From: Rhodobacterales bacterium HKCCE4037
GTDB taxonomy: Bacteria; Pseudomonadota; Alphaproteobacteria; Rhodobacterales; Rhodobacteraceae
Length of the DNA: 64,000 nucleotides
Direction: 5' to 3'
Assembly: GCA_015689645.1 (NCBI GenBank)
Contig: WVSM01000005.1
Span: forward strand, 62,001-126,000
Shown here: one piece after another, positions 36,294 to 44,819 of the stretch
Layout of the letters: each line of letters starts with the position of its first letter
Numbering within the stretch: the first letter of the stretch is position 1
Translations under genes and position numbers: made by a program
The notes under the pieces: model-generated
The model's input: only the letters and a program-made list of their open reading frames with translations
Told to the model about the DNA's origin: nothing
Databases searched by the model: none

Positions 36294-36787
36294 CGGACTG
36301 CCTCTGGCAGGTCACGCTCCCGCCCGCCGAGGCGCAGGGACGCGCGCCAGATCAACCGGGCGCGAGCAAGCGGCGTTTCGGAGGCCGCCATGTCCATCCC
36401 CGGAACCTCTTCGGACCACATAGCCCCGGGCAAATCCCGCCATTCGACGTCAAGGTGGATCGCCGAATGGTGGAACAATCCCCGCAAGGCGCGGGCCGGA
36501 AGGCTGACCGCGGCTGTCGAAATCTGCAATGCCGTGACCGGTGCGCCGGTGCGCAGACCGGCCAGCGCCTCGGCCAGTCCGCGGGCGTGGTATCCGACGT
36601 CGACGACCGCCTCCGCACGCCAAAGTTCGCTCAGTTCTTGATCGCTCAAACCATTCAGAACACGGGCAAAATAGGCCGTTCCGCGCCGCGCCAGCAACAG
36701 CGCCTCCGCCGGGGCCTCCGCCGCGTCGTAGCGGGCGCCTGCGCCCTGCCGCGCGACCAGCGCCGCGCGGTCAGCCGCCGTCGACAT
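36290..36787 (-). CDS. DinB-fold protein, putative maleylpyruvate isomerase
   Basis: A 165-residue protein of the DinB/mycothiol-dependent maleylpyruvate isomerase fold. Histidines in VVDVGYHARGLAEALAGL and ALRGLFHHSAIHLDVEWRDL are placed to form the metal site of this fold. It overlaps the gentisate dioxygenase by 17 bases. Gentisate dioxygenase makes maleylpyruvate, so isomerisation to fumarylpyruvate is the likely job. Alphaproteobacteria lack mycothiol, so a different thiol or none must be used; that is inference. Confidence 0.7.
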   Translation of the reverse strand: MSTAADRAALVARQGAGARYDAAEAPAEALLLARRGTAYFARVLNGLSDQELSELWRAEAVVDVGYHARGLAEALAGLRTGAPVTALQISTAAVSLPARALRGLFHHSAIHLDVEWRDLPGAMWSEEVPGMDMAASETPLARARLIWRASLRLGGRERDLPEAVR

Positions 36788-37868
36788 GGCGGCGCATGAA
36801 AGCCAGACGTTCCATGATCGGCGCGTCGGAGAAGCGGAACAGGTCGAACTTCGTCTCGGCCTGCAACCGCCACGGCACCCAGGAGGGGACGGTGAACAGG
36901 TCGCCTTTCTCAAGCCGATGCTCCACGCCGTCCATCACCACCGCGCCGCGCCCCTCGAAGACCTGGAACACGGTCGCCCCGACCTCGCGCGTATCGGGCG
37001 TTTCGCACCCCTCGCGCAGGCGGTGGAATTCGCAGCGGATCGTTGGCATCACGTCGCCGCCGGTCGTGGGGTTGGTGTAGCGGATCGCGGCGTGCCCTTG
37101 AGCGACGGTTGCGGGTTGCCCCTCGTCTTCCAACAGAAGCTGCTCGGTCAGGGCGCGATCGGTATGCTCCCACCGGAAAGCGCAAAGCGGCGAGGACACG
37201 GTGTCCTGCAAGCCCGAAAGTGGCCGGAGACCCGGATGCGCCCAGAGCCGTTCACCGCGCGAGAAATTCGGCGTCGCGTAGTCGGTGACCCGCTCGGACC
37301 CGAACTCGAAGAACCCCACATCCATCTGACGCGAAAAGGGAATATCCAGCCCGTCAATCCATGCCATCGGCGCGTCGCGGTCGTTGTGGTGACCGTGGAA
37401 CCGCCAGCCCGGCGTCAGCAGAAGATCACCGCGCGACATGCGCACCGGGTCGCCGTCGACCACGGTCCAGACCCCTTCACCCTCGACCACGAACCGGAAG
37501 GCGTTCTGGGAATGACGGTGTTCGGGCGCGGTTTCGCGCGGGCCCAGGTACTGGATCGCGCACCAGAGCGTCGGCGAGATATAAGCGTTCGGCGCGAGAC
37601 CGGGGTTGGCGAGGCCGATCGCACGCCGCTCACCGCCGCGACCCACCGGCACCAGCTCACCCGAGGCTTCGGCCAGCGGCAGAAGGTCTGCCCATTTCCA
37701 CACGTGGGGCACGGCCTTGGGCGCGGGGGTCATCGGCATCAGGTCGCCAAGCTGTGTCCAGAGCGGGATCAGCGATTGCGCCGCGAAGCCCTCGTAGAGC
37801 GCCCGCAATTCCGGGCTGTCCTCGGGCTGCATGCCATGCGCGACCGTGTCGTGCGTTGCGTCGTTCAT
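36771..37868 (-). CDS. Gentisate 1,2-dioxygenase
   Basis: A 365-residue bicupin Fe(II) dioxygenase that cleaves gentisate to maleylpyruvate. The first cupin carries APEHRHSQNAFRFVVEGEG (residues ~113-131) with the histidine ligands, then TPGWRFHGHHNDRD. The second cupin (residues ~270-345) holds TVFQVFEGRGAVVMDG and GDLFTVPSWVPW and looks non-catalytic. Length fits the family. It lies between the flavin hydroxylase and the isomerase-like gene on one strand: a gentisate pathway operon. Confidence 0.92.
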   Translation of the reverse strand: MNDATHDTVAHGMQPEDSPELRALYEGFAAQSLIPLWTQLGDLMPMTPAPKAVPHVWKWADLLPLAEASGELVPVGRGGERRAIGLANPGLAPNAYISPTLWCAIQYLGPRETAPEHRHSQNAFRFVVEGEGVWTVVDGDPVRMSRGDLLLTPGWRFHGHHNDRDAPMAWIDGLDIPFSRQMDVGFFEFGSERVTDYATPNFSRGERLWAHPGLRPLSGLQDTVSSPLCAFRWEHTDRALTEQLLLEDEGQPATVAQGHAAIRYTNPTTGGDVMPTIRCEFHRLREGCETPDTREVGATVFQVFEGRGAVVMDGVEHRLEKGDLFTVPSWVPWRLQAETKFDLFRFSDAPIMERLAFMRRHVDGG

Positions 37869-37892
37869 CTCAATTCCCCTCCCGTAAGCCGT

Positions 37893-39086
37893 TCAAATCC
37901 CGCCCTGATCCGGCGGCAAGCCGTTCGAGCGGTAGATCCACGTCAGCCGATCATACCAATCCTGCGGCGTCATGGCTTGCATCACTTCGTTGCGCACCGC
38001 GGCCTTCGCATCATCGGGATGGTAGATGTAATCGCCGATCAGGCGCGAGTTCATCTGCACCCGCGCCGTCCGGGTCGCGCGCATCGTCTGGTAGCGCAGC
38101 AGCGCCGCCTCGATATCTTCGGCCGCGTCGAGGGCTACGGCCAGCGCCACGCCATCCTCCATCGCCATGCAGGCACCTTGGGCGAAGTATTGCAGCATCG
38201 GATGCGCGGCGTCGCCCAGAAGCGCCACGCGCCCGTCCGTCCAGCGGCTGACCGGGTCGCGGTCGCACAGCACCCAGAGCTTCCAGTTCTGCCCATGTTC
38301 TATGACCGCACGGGCGGTGGGGTGGATATGCTCGAAGCCGACGGCGACCTCCTCGTTCGTCACTGGGCGGCCCGAAACGGGCTCGTCCACGTCACGGTGG
38401 TAGGTCACGACAAGGTTGAAGACGGTGCCGCCCTTCAGCGGGTAATGCACGATGTGGCATTTCGGCCCGGCCCAGAGCGTTGCCGCGTTGATCCGCAGAT
38501 CCTCGGGCATCGCCTCGCGCGGGATGACCGAACGATAGGTCGTGTGGCCCGACACCCGCGGCTCTCCATCGTCGAGCATCTGCGCCCGGATGGGGGACCG
38601 CAGCCCCTCCGCCCCGATCAGCGCGCGGCCCGTGACGTCCGGCTGGTCCCGGCAGTGCAGGGCGACTTTGCTGCCGTCCTGCGAATAGCCGGTCGCGGCG
38701 TGGCGGGTGCGAATCTCGACCAACCCGCTGTCGCGACAGCGATCGAGCAAAAGCTGGTGCAGCTGTGCGCGGTGCACCACGGCATAGGGGTTGCCGAAAT
38801 GGGCGCGAAAATCATCCTCCAGCGGGACGCGGGTGATTTCCTCTGCGGTCTGGGCATCCATCAGGCGCAGCGCGTCGATGAAGACTGCCGTCTCGCGCAT
38901 CTGCGGGCCGATCCCCAGCGCATCGAAACAGTGAAACCCGTTCGGCCCGATCTGGATGCCCGCACCGATCTCCCCCAGTTCACCGGCCTGCTCCAGGACG
39001 ATCGAGCGGATGCCCTTTCCGGCAAGCGCAGACGCCGCGGCAAGGCCGCCGATGCCGCCACCGGCGATCAGGATGGGGTCTGTCAT
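37893..39086 (-). CDS. FAD monooxygenase, probable 3-hydroxybenzoate 6-hydroxylase
   Basis: A 397-residue class A flavoprotein hydroxylase. The Rossmann motif is ILIAGGGIGGLAAASALAGK (residues 5-24); GAEGLRSPIRAQML (the DG-like motif) and RVALLGDAAHPMLQYFAQGA (the GD motif) complete the FAD site. It resembles salicylate and 3-hydroxybenzoate 6-hydroxylases; the adjacent gentisate dioxygenase favours 3-hydroxybenzoate (or another route to gentisate). It is first in the operon, with a GGGAGGA ribosome site and a candidate operator 20 bases upstream. Confidence 0.88.
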   Translation of the reverse strand: MTDPILIAGGGIGGLAAASALAGKGIRSIVLEQAGELGEIGAGIQIGPNGFHCFDALGIGPQMRETAVFIDALRLMDAQTAEEITRVPLEDDFRAHFGNPYAVVHRAQLHQLLLDRCRDSGLVEIRTRHAATGYSQDGSKVALHCRDQPDVTGRALIGAEGLRSPIRAQMLDDGEPRVSGHTTYRSVIPREAMPEDLRINAATLWAGPKCHIVHYPLKGGTVFNLVVTYHRDVDEPVSGRPVTNEEVAVGFEHIHPTARAVIEHGQNWKLWVLCDRDPVSRWTDGRVALLGDAAHPMLQYFAQGACMAMEDGVALAVALDAAEDIEAALLRYQTMRATRTARVQMNSRLIGDYIYHPDDAKAAVRNEVMQAMTPQDWYDRLTWIYRSNGLPPDQGGI

Positions 39087-39106
39087 GACGTCCTCCCAAT
39101 TTCGTA

Positions 39107-39118
39107 AGTATACATACT
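39107..39118. promoter_or_regulatory. Candidate operator of the gentisate operon
   Basis: AGTAT-ac-ATACT is a perfect inverted repeat 21 bases upstream of the hydroxylase start, so it would overlap the promoter region. It resembles GntR/MarR-type operators with a central GTATAC-like core. No regulator gene lies in the operon; the binding protein is unknown. Confidence 0.4.
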
Positions 39119-39242
39119 AATTTTGGGAACGTCTGGTCAAGGGGTCGAAATCCTCGGAAATGGGCGACGATCTCCGGCACACGACACGCACGGAAACAGG
39201 CAATAGGATACGGGTCGTGTTCGTTGAAAAAAGGGGGGAAAC

Positions 39243-39265
39243 TGGTGCTGCTGGAGAGAATTGAA
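39243..39265 (-). repeat. 23-base duplicate of the tRNA-Thr 3' end (att-like)
   Basis: Identical over 23 bases to 39357-39379, the last 23 bases of the tRNA-Thr gene including CCA. It lies 91 bases beyond the gene's 3' end. Such duplications are left by integrases using a tRNA 3' end as attachment site. The 91 bases between the copies hold no gene. Confidence 0.8.
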
Positions 39266-39356
39266 GGCGCGACTCAGAGCGGTTGCGCAGATAGCGCGCG
39301 TCAGTCGAGCTTGCCGCTGGCGCGAACGGTGCAATCCAGTGAATTCGGGAAGCCCA

Positions 39357-39431
<75 letters not shown>

Positions 39432-39518
39432 GCCGGGTGGCGGTCGTTTAGTGTCTTCGTCTGCCCCTTGCAACCCCAATCTGGACCCTTCCGACGTGGC
39501 AAGGTAAAGGCTGTGGGC

Positions 39519-39671
39519 ATGGCGTCCGACAGACCAAAGAACGAACCCGCCAAGACCGCCGCCGAAGCGCGGGAGGAGCGGTTGAAGGCGGCGCTGAAGG
39601 CGAATATGGCCCGCCGCAAGGCACAGGCCCGTGCACGGGCGAAACCCGAAACCGAGCAGACCGAGGACTAG
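39519..39671 (+). CDS. Small basic protein upstream of murA
   Basis: A 50-residue, Lys/Arg/Ala-rich protein ([20 protein letters not shown], then [20 protein letters not shown]) predicted as one long helix. Its conserved centre [15 protein letters not shown], as I recall it from other Rhodobacteraceae upstream of murA, argues that it is real. It ends ten bases before the murA start. A nucleic-acid contact is plausible from charge only; the function is unknown. Confidence 0.65.
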   Translation: MASDRPKNEPAKTAAEAREERLKAALKANMARRKAQARARAKPETEQTED

Positions 39672-39681
39672 AGGCAGGCAC

Positions 39682-40941
39682 ATGGACAGAATCGTCGTCA
39701 AGGGCAGCGGGCCGCTGTCGGGCCAGATCCCCATCGCAGGCGCCAAGAACACCTGCCTCAAGCTCATGTGCGCCAGCCTTCTGAGCGATGAACCGCTGAC
39801 GCTGACCAACGTGCCGCGCCTGTCGGACGTGGCCACGCTGTCGGACCTGCTGGAAAGCCTTGGCGTGCAGATCGGTCGCCTGGACGAAGGGCGCACGCTG
39901 GCGCTGTCGGCGGCGAACCTGACCTCGCATCTCGCGCATTACGACATCGTGCGGAAGTTGCGCGCCTCGTTCAACGTGCTGGGCCCGCTGATCGGCCGCA
40001 CGGGCGAGGCCATCGTCAGCCTGCCGGGCGGCTGCGCCATCGGCGCGCGGGCGGTCGATTTCCACCTCGAAGGGCTCAAGGCCATGGGTGCCACGGTCGA
40101 CCTCAAGGATGGCTACGTCCATGCCTCCGGCGATCTGAAGGGCGCGGAAGTCGAGTTCCCGTTCCCCTCCGTCGGTGCAACGGAGAACGTCATGTGCGCC
40201 GCCGTCCGGGCGAAGGGCACGACCGTCATCCGGAATGCGGCGCGCGAGCCGGATACCAAGGCGCTGGCCGATTGCCTGATCGCCATGGGCGCCGATATCG
40301 AAGGGGCGGGCACGGAACAGATCGTGGTGCGCGGCGTCGACAAGCTGCACGGCGCGACCCACCGCGTCATCACCGACCGGATCGAGTTGGGCACCTACAT
40401 GGTCGCCCCCGGTATCGCGGGGGGTGAAGTCGAATGCATCGGCGGGCGTCGGGACCTGCTGGAGGCCTTCTGCACCAAGATGGAAGAGGCCGGGCTGGAG
40501 ATCACCGAAACGGACGCGGGCCTCAAGGTCCGCCACCCCGGCGGGCGTCTGAAGGCTGTCGACGTGACGACCGCACCGTTTCCCGGATTCCCCACGGATC
40601 TGCAGGCGCAGTTCATGGCGATGATGTGCTTCGCCGAAGGCACCTCCACGCTGGAGGAAACCATTTTCGAGAACCGTTTCATGCATGCGCCCGAGCTGAT
40701 CCGCATGGGTGCCAGGATCGACGTGCACGGCAACACCGCCCGCGTGACCGGGGTCGAGACCTTGCGCGGTGCGCCGGTGATGGCGACCGATCTGCGCGCC
40801 TCGGTCAGCCTCATCCTTGCGGGCCTGGCCGCCGAGGGCGAGACCATCGTGAACCGCGTCTACCACCTCGACCGGGGATACGAGCACCTGGTCCGCAAGC
40901 TGCGCGGTGTGGGCGCGAATGTCGAAAGGCTCTCGCAATGA
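39682..40941 (+). CDS. murA: UDP-N-acetylglucosamine 1-carboxyvinyltransferase
   Basis: A 419-residue enolpyruvyl transferase, the first committed step of peptidoglycan synthesis. The N-terminus [20 protein letters not shown] holds the UDP-GlcNAc lysine-asparagine pair. The fosfomycin-target cysteine is in [17 protein letters not shown] (near residue 117). [24 protein letters not shown] and [19 protein letters not shown] are further family markers. Its stop overlaps the DUF2948 start (ATGA). Confidence 0.96.
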   Translation: MDRIVVKGSGPLSGQIPIAGAKNTCLKLMCASLLSDEPLTLTNVPRLSDVATLSDLLESLGVQIGRLDEGRTLALSAANLTSHLAHYDIVRKLRASFNVLGPLIGRTGEAIVSLPGGCAIGARAVDFHLEGLKAMGATVDLKDGYVHASGDLKGAEVEFPFPSVGATENVMCAAVRAKGTTVIRNAAREPDTKALADCLIAMGADIEGAGTEQIVVRGVDKLHGATHRVITDRIELGTYMVAPGIAGGEVECIGGRRDLLEAFCTKMEEAGLEITETDAGLKVRHPGGRLKAVDVTTAPFPGFPTDLQAQFMAMMCFAEGTSTLEETIFENRFMHAPELIRMGARIDVHGNTARVTGVETLRGAPVMATDLRASVSLILAGLAAEGETIVNRVYHLDRGYEHLVRKLRGVGANVERLSQ

Positions 40942-41405
40942 CGGAAGATGCACGGTTCGAGGACGGCGGCGAGAAACCCGTCGCGCTGCGGGCGCTCGAA
41001 GCCGACGATGTGCCGGTGATCTCGGCGCTGGTGCAGGACGCGGTCTTCCCGATCACCGAGATGTCGTGGGACCGCGCGCGGCGGCGCTTTGCCATCCTGC
41101 TCAACCGCTTCCGCTGGGAAGACGAGGGCCGGAAGGACGGGCCACAAAGGACCCAGGCGGTGCTGGTGATCGAGGATGCGATGAAGGTCGCGACCCAGGG
41201 CATCGACCGGTCTGACAAGGACACGATCCTGTCGGCCCTCGCCCTGGAATGGGCGCCGGGCGAGGATGGCACGGGCCGCCTGACCCTGACCCTCGCGGGC
41301 GACGGCGCGATCGCCGTCGATGTCGAAGCTCTCGAGATCACGCTCAAGGACGTCACGCGGCCCTATCACGCGCCCTCCGGCAAGGTGCCGGACCACGGCG
41401 CATGA
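40938..41405 (+). CDS. DUF2948 family protein
   Basis: A 155-residue protein of unknown function regularly found between murA and hisD in alphaproteobacteria. Conserved features are [60 protein letters not shown] and the C-terminal [17 protein letters not shown]. It is soluble, without signal or membrane segments, and coupled by ATGA overlaps to murA and to the next gene. Confidence 0.85.
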   Translation: MTEDARFEDGGEKPVALRALEADDVPVISALVQDAVFPITEMSWDRARRRFAILLNRFRWEDEGRKDGPQRTQAVLVIEDAMKVATQGIDRSDKDTILSALALEWAPGEDGTGRLTLTLAGDGAIAVDVEALEITLKDVTRPYHAPSGKVPDHGA

Positions 41406-42418
41406 CGGCGCGGGTCCTTCAGGACGATGACCTGAAGGCCCTCGCCGCGCTGCGTCTCGAAGGCATCCGCCTGTTCCCGCAGGCCTTTCTCCTGACCGAG
41501 GCGGAGGCGCTGGAAGGCGAAGGGCGCCTGCGCGACTGGGTCGCCGGCGGCGGGGCCATCGGCCTGTTCGAGGACGACCACCTGATCGGGTTCGCCGGGC
41601 TGCGTCGCATCGGGGTCTCCATGGCCGCCCATCGCGCCCAGGTCGGCCCGTTCTACGTCACGCCCGCGCATCACGGCACGGGGGCGGCTGATCGCCTTCT
41701 GTCGCAGGTCTGCGACACGGCCCGCGGCAGCGGCGCCTCGCAGCTGGAGCTTCACGTCGCGGCTCCGAACACCCGCGCCCGCGCCTTCTACGCCAGGCAC
41801 GGGTTCCGGGTGACCGGCACCTTGCCCCGCGCAATCATCCAGAACGGGACGGCCATCGACGATCTTCTCATGGTTCGCGATCTGACCGCTGACCTGCCGC
41901 AGCCCGGCCCCGATGGCCTGCGCCGCCTTGGCCCCGGCGATTGGCGGGCCTTCCGGGACGTCCGGCTGGAGATGCTCCTGAACGCGCCCCGCAGCTTCGG
42001 CTCCACCCATGCCGATTGGGCGAAGAAGGCGCCGGACGAGATCATGAACTGGCTCGAAACCATCCACCTCTGGGCCGAGATCGGCGACGGGCGCGTCCTG
42101 TCCTGCGCGGGATGGTCGGCGGGCCTCGGTGCCGTCGTGTCGCACCGCGGCACGGTCATCGCCGTCTACACCCGGCCCGAGGTGCGGGGCAGGGGGCTCG
42201 CCAATTCGGTGCTCGCCGCCCTTGAGGACGACGCCCGCGCCCACGGCGTCACGCAGCTCGAACTCAGCGTCGGTCTCGACAACGCGGCCGCGCAGGCAAC
42301 CTACGAAGGCTGCGGCTACCGGCGCATGGGCACCATCCCCGATGCGTTGAATTATTCGGGCAATCTGGTGGACCAGTATGAAATGGTTAAGACAATCGCG
42401 GATAGGCATCCGGATTGA
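41402..42418 (+). CDS. Tandem GNAT acetyltransferase
   Basis: A 338-residue protein with two GCN5-type acetyltransferase domains. Domain 1 (residues ~1-165) has VGPFYVTPAHHGTGAADRLL and HVAAPNTRARAFYARHGFRV. Domain 2 (residues ~175-335) has VIAVYTRPEVRGRGLANSVL and LSVGLDNAAAQATYEGCGYR. Both keep the acetyl-CoA loop and the late Asn/Tyr pattern, domain 2 more canonically (RGRGLA). The substrate is unknown. It is inserted between DUF2948 and hisD. Confidence 0.85.
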   Translation: MTARVLQDDDLKALAALRLEGIRLFPQAFLLTEAEALEGEGRLRDWVAGGGAIGLFEDDHLIGFAGLRRIGVSMAAHRAQVGPFYVTPAHHGTGAADRLLSQVCDTARGSGASQLELHVAAPNTRARAFYARHGFRVTGTLPRAIIQNGTAIDDLLMVRDLTADLPQPGPDGLRRLGPGDWRAFRDVRLEMLLNAPRSFGSTHADWAKKAPDEIMNWLETIHLWAEIGDGRVLSCAGWSAGLGAVVSHRGTVIAVYTRPEVRGRGLANSVLAALEDDARAHGVTQLELSVGLDNAAAQATYEGCGYRRMGTIPDALNYSGNLVDQYEMVKTIADRHPD

Positions 42419-42510
42419 GGCCGGTTCCACGGGACCACGTCCGCCACGGCCCTTGAGGCCGGGGCCGCGCCACGCTAATTGCCGATGACCGACGCCGGAG
42501 GCCACGCCAG

Positions 42511-43824
42511 ATGCCGCAGTTCCTCGATACGAAAGACGCCGATTTCGAAAGCCGGTTCACCGCGCTGTTGCAGATGAAGCGCGAAGACAGCCCCGACGTG
42601 GACGAAACCGTCGCCGGGATCATCGCCGATGTGCGTGCACGCGGCGACGCGGCGGTGATCGAGCTGACGTCGAAATTCGACCGCCTCGACCTCACGCCCG
42701 AAACGCTTGCCTTCTCGCGCAAGGAAATTGCCGACGCCGTGGCGCAGGTCCCGCCGGAGGAGCGTGCGGCACTGGAACTCGCCGCCGACCGCATCCGCGC
42801 CTACCACGTCCGCCAATTGCCCGAAGATGCCCGCTGGACCGATCCGGATGGCGCGGACCTCGGCTGGCGCTGGGGTCCGGTCTCGGCGGCGGGCCTCTAC
42901 GTGCCGGGCGGCCTGGCCTCCTACCCGTCGTCGGTGCTGATGAACGCGATCCCGGCGCAGGTCGCCGGGGTGGAACGTCTGGTGATCTGCGCCCCCACGC
43001 CCGATGGCGTGGCGAACCCGCTGGTCCTGCTGGCCGCACAACTGGCCGGTGTCGACACGATCTACCGCATCGGCGGCGCGCAGGCCGTGGCCGCCATGGC
43101 CTACGGGACCGACACGATCGAACCGGTCGACAAGATCACCGGCCCCGGCAACGCCTACGTCGCCGCCGCCAAGCGCCGCGTCTTCGGTAAGGTCGGCATC
43201 GACATGATCGCCGGCCCGTCAGAAATCCTGATTATCGCGGACAAGGAAAACGATCCTCACTGGATCGCGACCGACCTGCTGTCCCAGGCCGAACACGACG
43301 AAAGCGCCCAGTCGATCCTGATCACCGACGATGCCACCTTCGCCAGGGCCGTCGCCCGCGCCGTCGACAAGCAGCTTGAAACCCTGCCGCGCGCCGCCAT
43401 CGCCGGGCCAAGCTGGCGCGATTTCGGCGCGATCATCACGGTCCGCAACATGACTGAAGCGGTCAATCTCAGCGACCGGATCGCGCCCGAACACCTCGAG
43501 ATCTGCACCATTTCCCCGGAATCCCACCTCGCGCGGATCAAGCATGCCGGGGCCGTGTTCCTTGGCCAATGGACGCCCGAGGCCATCGGTGATTACATCG
43601 GCGGGCCGAACCATGTGTTGCCCACCGCCCGTTCGGCGCGGTTTTCCAGTGGGCTGAACGTGCTCGATTTCATGAAACGGACCACCGTCGCCCGCATGAC
43701 GCCCCAGGCGCTCAAGGCCATCGGCCCCGCCGCCGTGACGCTGGCGAAATCCGAAGGGCTGGGGGCGCACGGCGCCTCGGTTCAGGCGCGGCTCGACCGT
43801 CTCAACCGGGGAGGAGGGGAATGA
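42511..43824 (+). CDS. hisD: Histidinol dehydrogenase
   Basis: A 437-residue Zn2+ enzyme performing the last two oxidations of histidine synthesis with NAD+. Markers: GLYVPGGLASYPSSVLMNAI, KITGPGNAYVAAAKRRVFGK, IDMIAGPSEILIIAD, SQAEHDESAQSILIT (with zinc ligands Gln/His) and FLGQWTPEAIGDYIGGPNHV. Length is as expected. It overlaps the UPF0262 gene by four bases. Confidence 0.97.
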   Translation: MPQFLDTKDADFESRFTALLQMKREDSPDVDETVAGIIADVRARGDAAVIELTSKFDRLDLTPETLAFSRKEIADAVAQVPPEERAALELAADRIRAYHVRQLPEDARWTDPDGADLGWRWGPVSAAGLYVPGGLASYPSSVLMNAIPAQVAGVERLVICAPTPDGVANPLVLLAAQLAGVDTIYRIGGAQAVAAMAYGTDTIEPVDKITGPGNAYVAAAKRRVFGKVGIDMIAGPSEILIIADKENDPHWIATDLLSQAEHDESAQSILITDDATFARAVARAVDKQLETLPRAAIAGPSWRDFGAIITVRNMTEAVNLSDRIAPEHLEICTISPESHLARIKHAGAVFLGQWTPEAIGDYIGGPNHVLPTARSARFSSGLNVLDFMKRTTVARMTPQALKAIGPAAVTLAKSEGLGAHGASVQARLDRLNRGGGE

Positions 43825-44294
43825 CCATGCATATCTGCCACATCGAGATCGACACCGACGGCATGCCCGCCCCCACGCCCGAGATCGAGCAGGAACGGAA
43901 AGTCGCCATCTTCGACCTTCTGGAAGAGAACAGCTTCGTCATCCCCCATCCCGATGCCCCCGACGGTCCCTATCGCCTGACACTGGCGATCCGTGAAAAG
44001 CGGCTGGTCTTCGACATCGACACCGAGGACGGGTCGAATGCGACGGAATTTCACCTCTCGCTTCAGCCATTTCGTCAAACCGTCAAGGATTACTGGCAGA
44101 TCTGCGAATCGTATTTCAACGCGGTCAAGACCCTGCCGCCCAACCAGATCGAGACCATCGACATGGCCCGTCGCGGTATCCACAACGAAGGCGCGCGCCT
44201 GTTGCAGGAACGCCTCGAAGGCAAGGCCGAGGTTGATACCGACACGGCCCGCCGCCTCTTCACCCTGATCTGCGTCCTGCATTTCGGAGGGTGA
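43821..44294 (+). CDS. UPF0262 family protein
   Basis: A 157-residue protein of the alphaproteobacterial UPF0262 family, function unknown. Conserved: IEQERKVAIFDLLEENSFVI, GPYRLTLAIREKRLVFDI, LSLQPFRQTVKDYWQICESY and MARRGIHNEGARLLQERLEG. It consistently sits between hisD and a low-molecular-weight phosphatase gene, as here, with overlapping ends. Confidence 0.92.
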   Translation: MTMHICHIEIDTDGMPAPTPEIEQERKVAIFDLLEENSFVIPHPDAPDGPYRLTLAIREKRLVFDIDTEDGSNATEFHLSLQPFRQTVKDYWQICESYFNAVKTLPPNQIETIDMARRGIHNEGARLLQERLEGKAEVDTDTARRLFTLICVLHFGG

Positions 44295-44299
44295 GGCCC

Positions 44300-44770
44300 G
44301 TGCCCGAGGACCAGAAGACGCAGAGCTTTCCGCAGTCGGTCCTCTTCTGCTGCGACCATAATTCGACCCGTTCGCCCATGGCCGAAGGGCTGATGAAGAA
44401 ATTCTACGGCCACCGTGCCTATGTGCAATCGGCTGGCGTGAAGCACGAGCTCGAGATCGACGGGTTCGCCGTCACCGTCTGTGCCGAGCTTGGGGTGGAA
44501 CTGGAGCGCCACCGCGTGCGCTCCTTCGACGAGATGGAGCAATGGGGCGACGACCTGACCGGCTTCGACCTGATCGTCGCCCTGTCACCGGCCAGCCAGC
44601 GCCGCGCGCTGGAAATGACCGGCAGTTTCCACATCGACGTGGAATACTGGCCGATCCTCGACCCGACGGGCCTTGGCGAAACCCGCGAGGCCAAGCTCGC
44701 CTCCTACCGGCAGGCCCGCGACCAGATCATCGGGCGGATGCAGGCGCGGTTCGGGGAACCGACGGAGTAG
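44300..44770 (+). CDS. Low-molecular-weight protein tyrosine phosphatase family
   Basis: A 156-residue phosphatase/arsenate-reductase-fold protein. The signature loop C-x5-R is C18-DHNST-R24 followed by Ser (FCCDHNSTRSP), and the acid Asp is in WPILDPTG. I chose GTG 44300 because a GGAGG lies nine bases upstream; GTG 44291 would be one base from it. It closes the murA-hisD-UPF0262 operon; in many relatives infA follows directly, but here a 7-kb block intervenes. Confidence 0.85.
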   Translation: MPEDQKTQSFPQSVLFCCDHNSTRSPMAEGLMKKFYGHRAYVQSAGVKHELEIDGFAVTVCAELGVELERHRVRSFDEMEQWGDDLTGFDLIVALSPASQRRALEMTGSFHIDVEYWPILDPTGLGETREAKLASYRQARDQIIGRMQARFGEPTE

Positions 44771-44783
44771 CCGGAGGCCGCCA

Positions 44784-44812
44784 TCCGTAGGGCAGGACTT
44801 GTCCCGCCGCCC
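44784..44812 (+). repeat. 29-base palindromic repeat, copy B, intergenic
   Basis: Matches the inverted copy inside cobL (21355-21383) at 28 of 29 bases. The hairpin GGCAGGACTTGTCCCGCC has one mismatch. It lies between the convergent phosphatase and cyclase genes, exactly where the conserved neighbourhood breaks. Confidence 0.85.
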
Positions 44813-44819
44813 CACGCCC

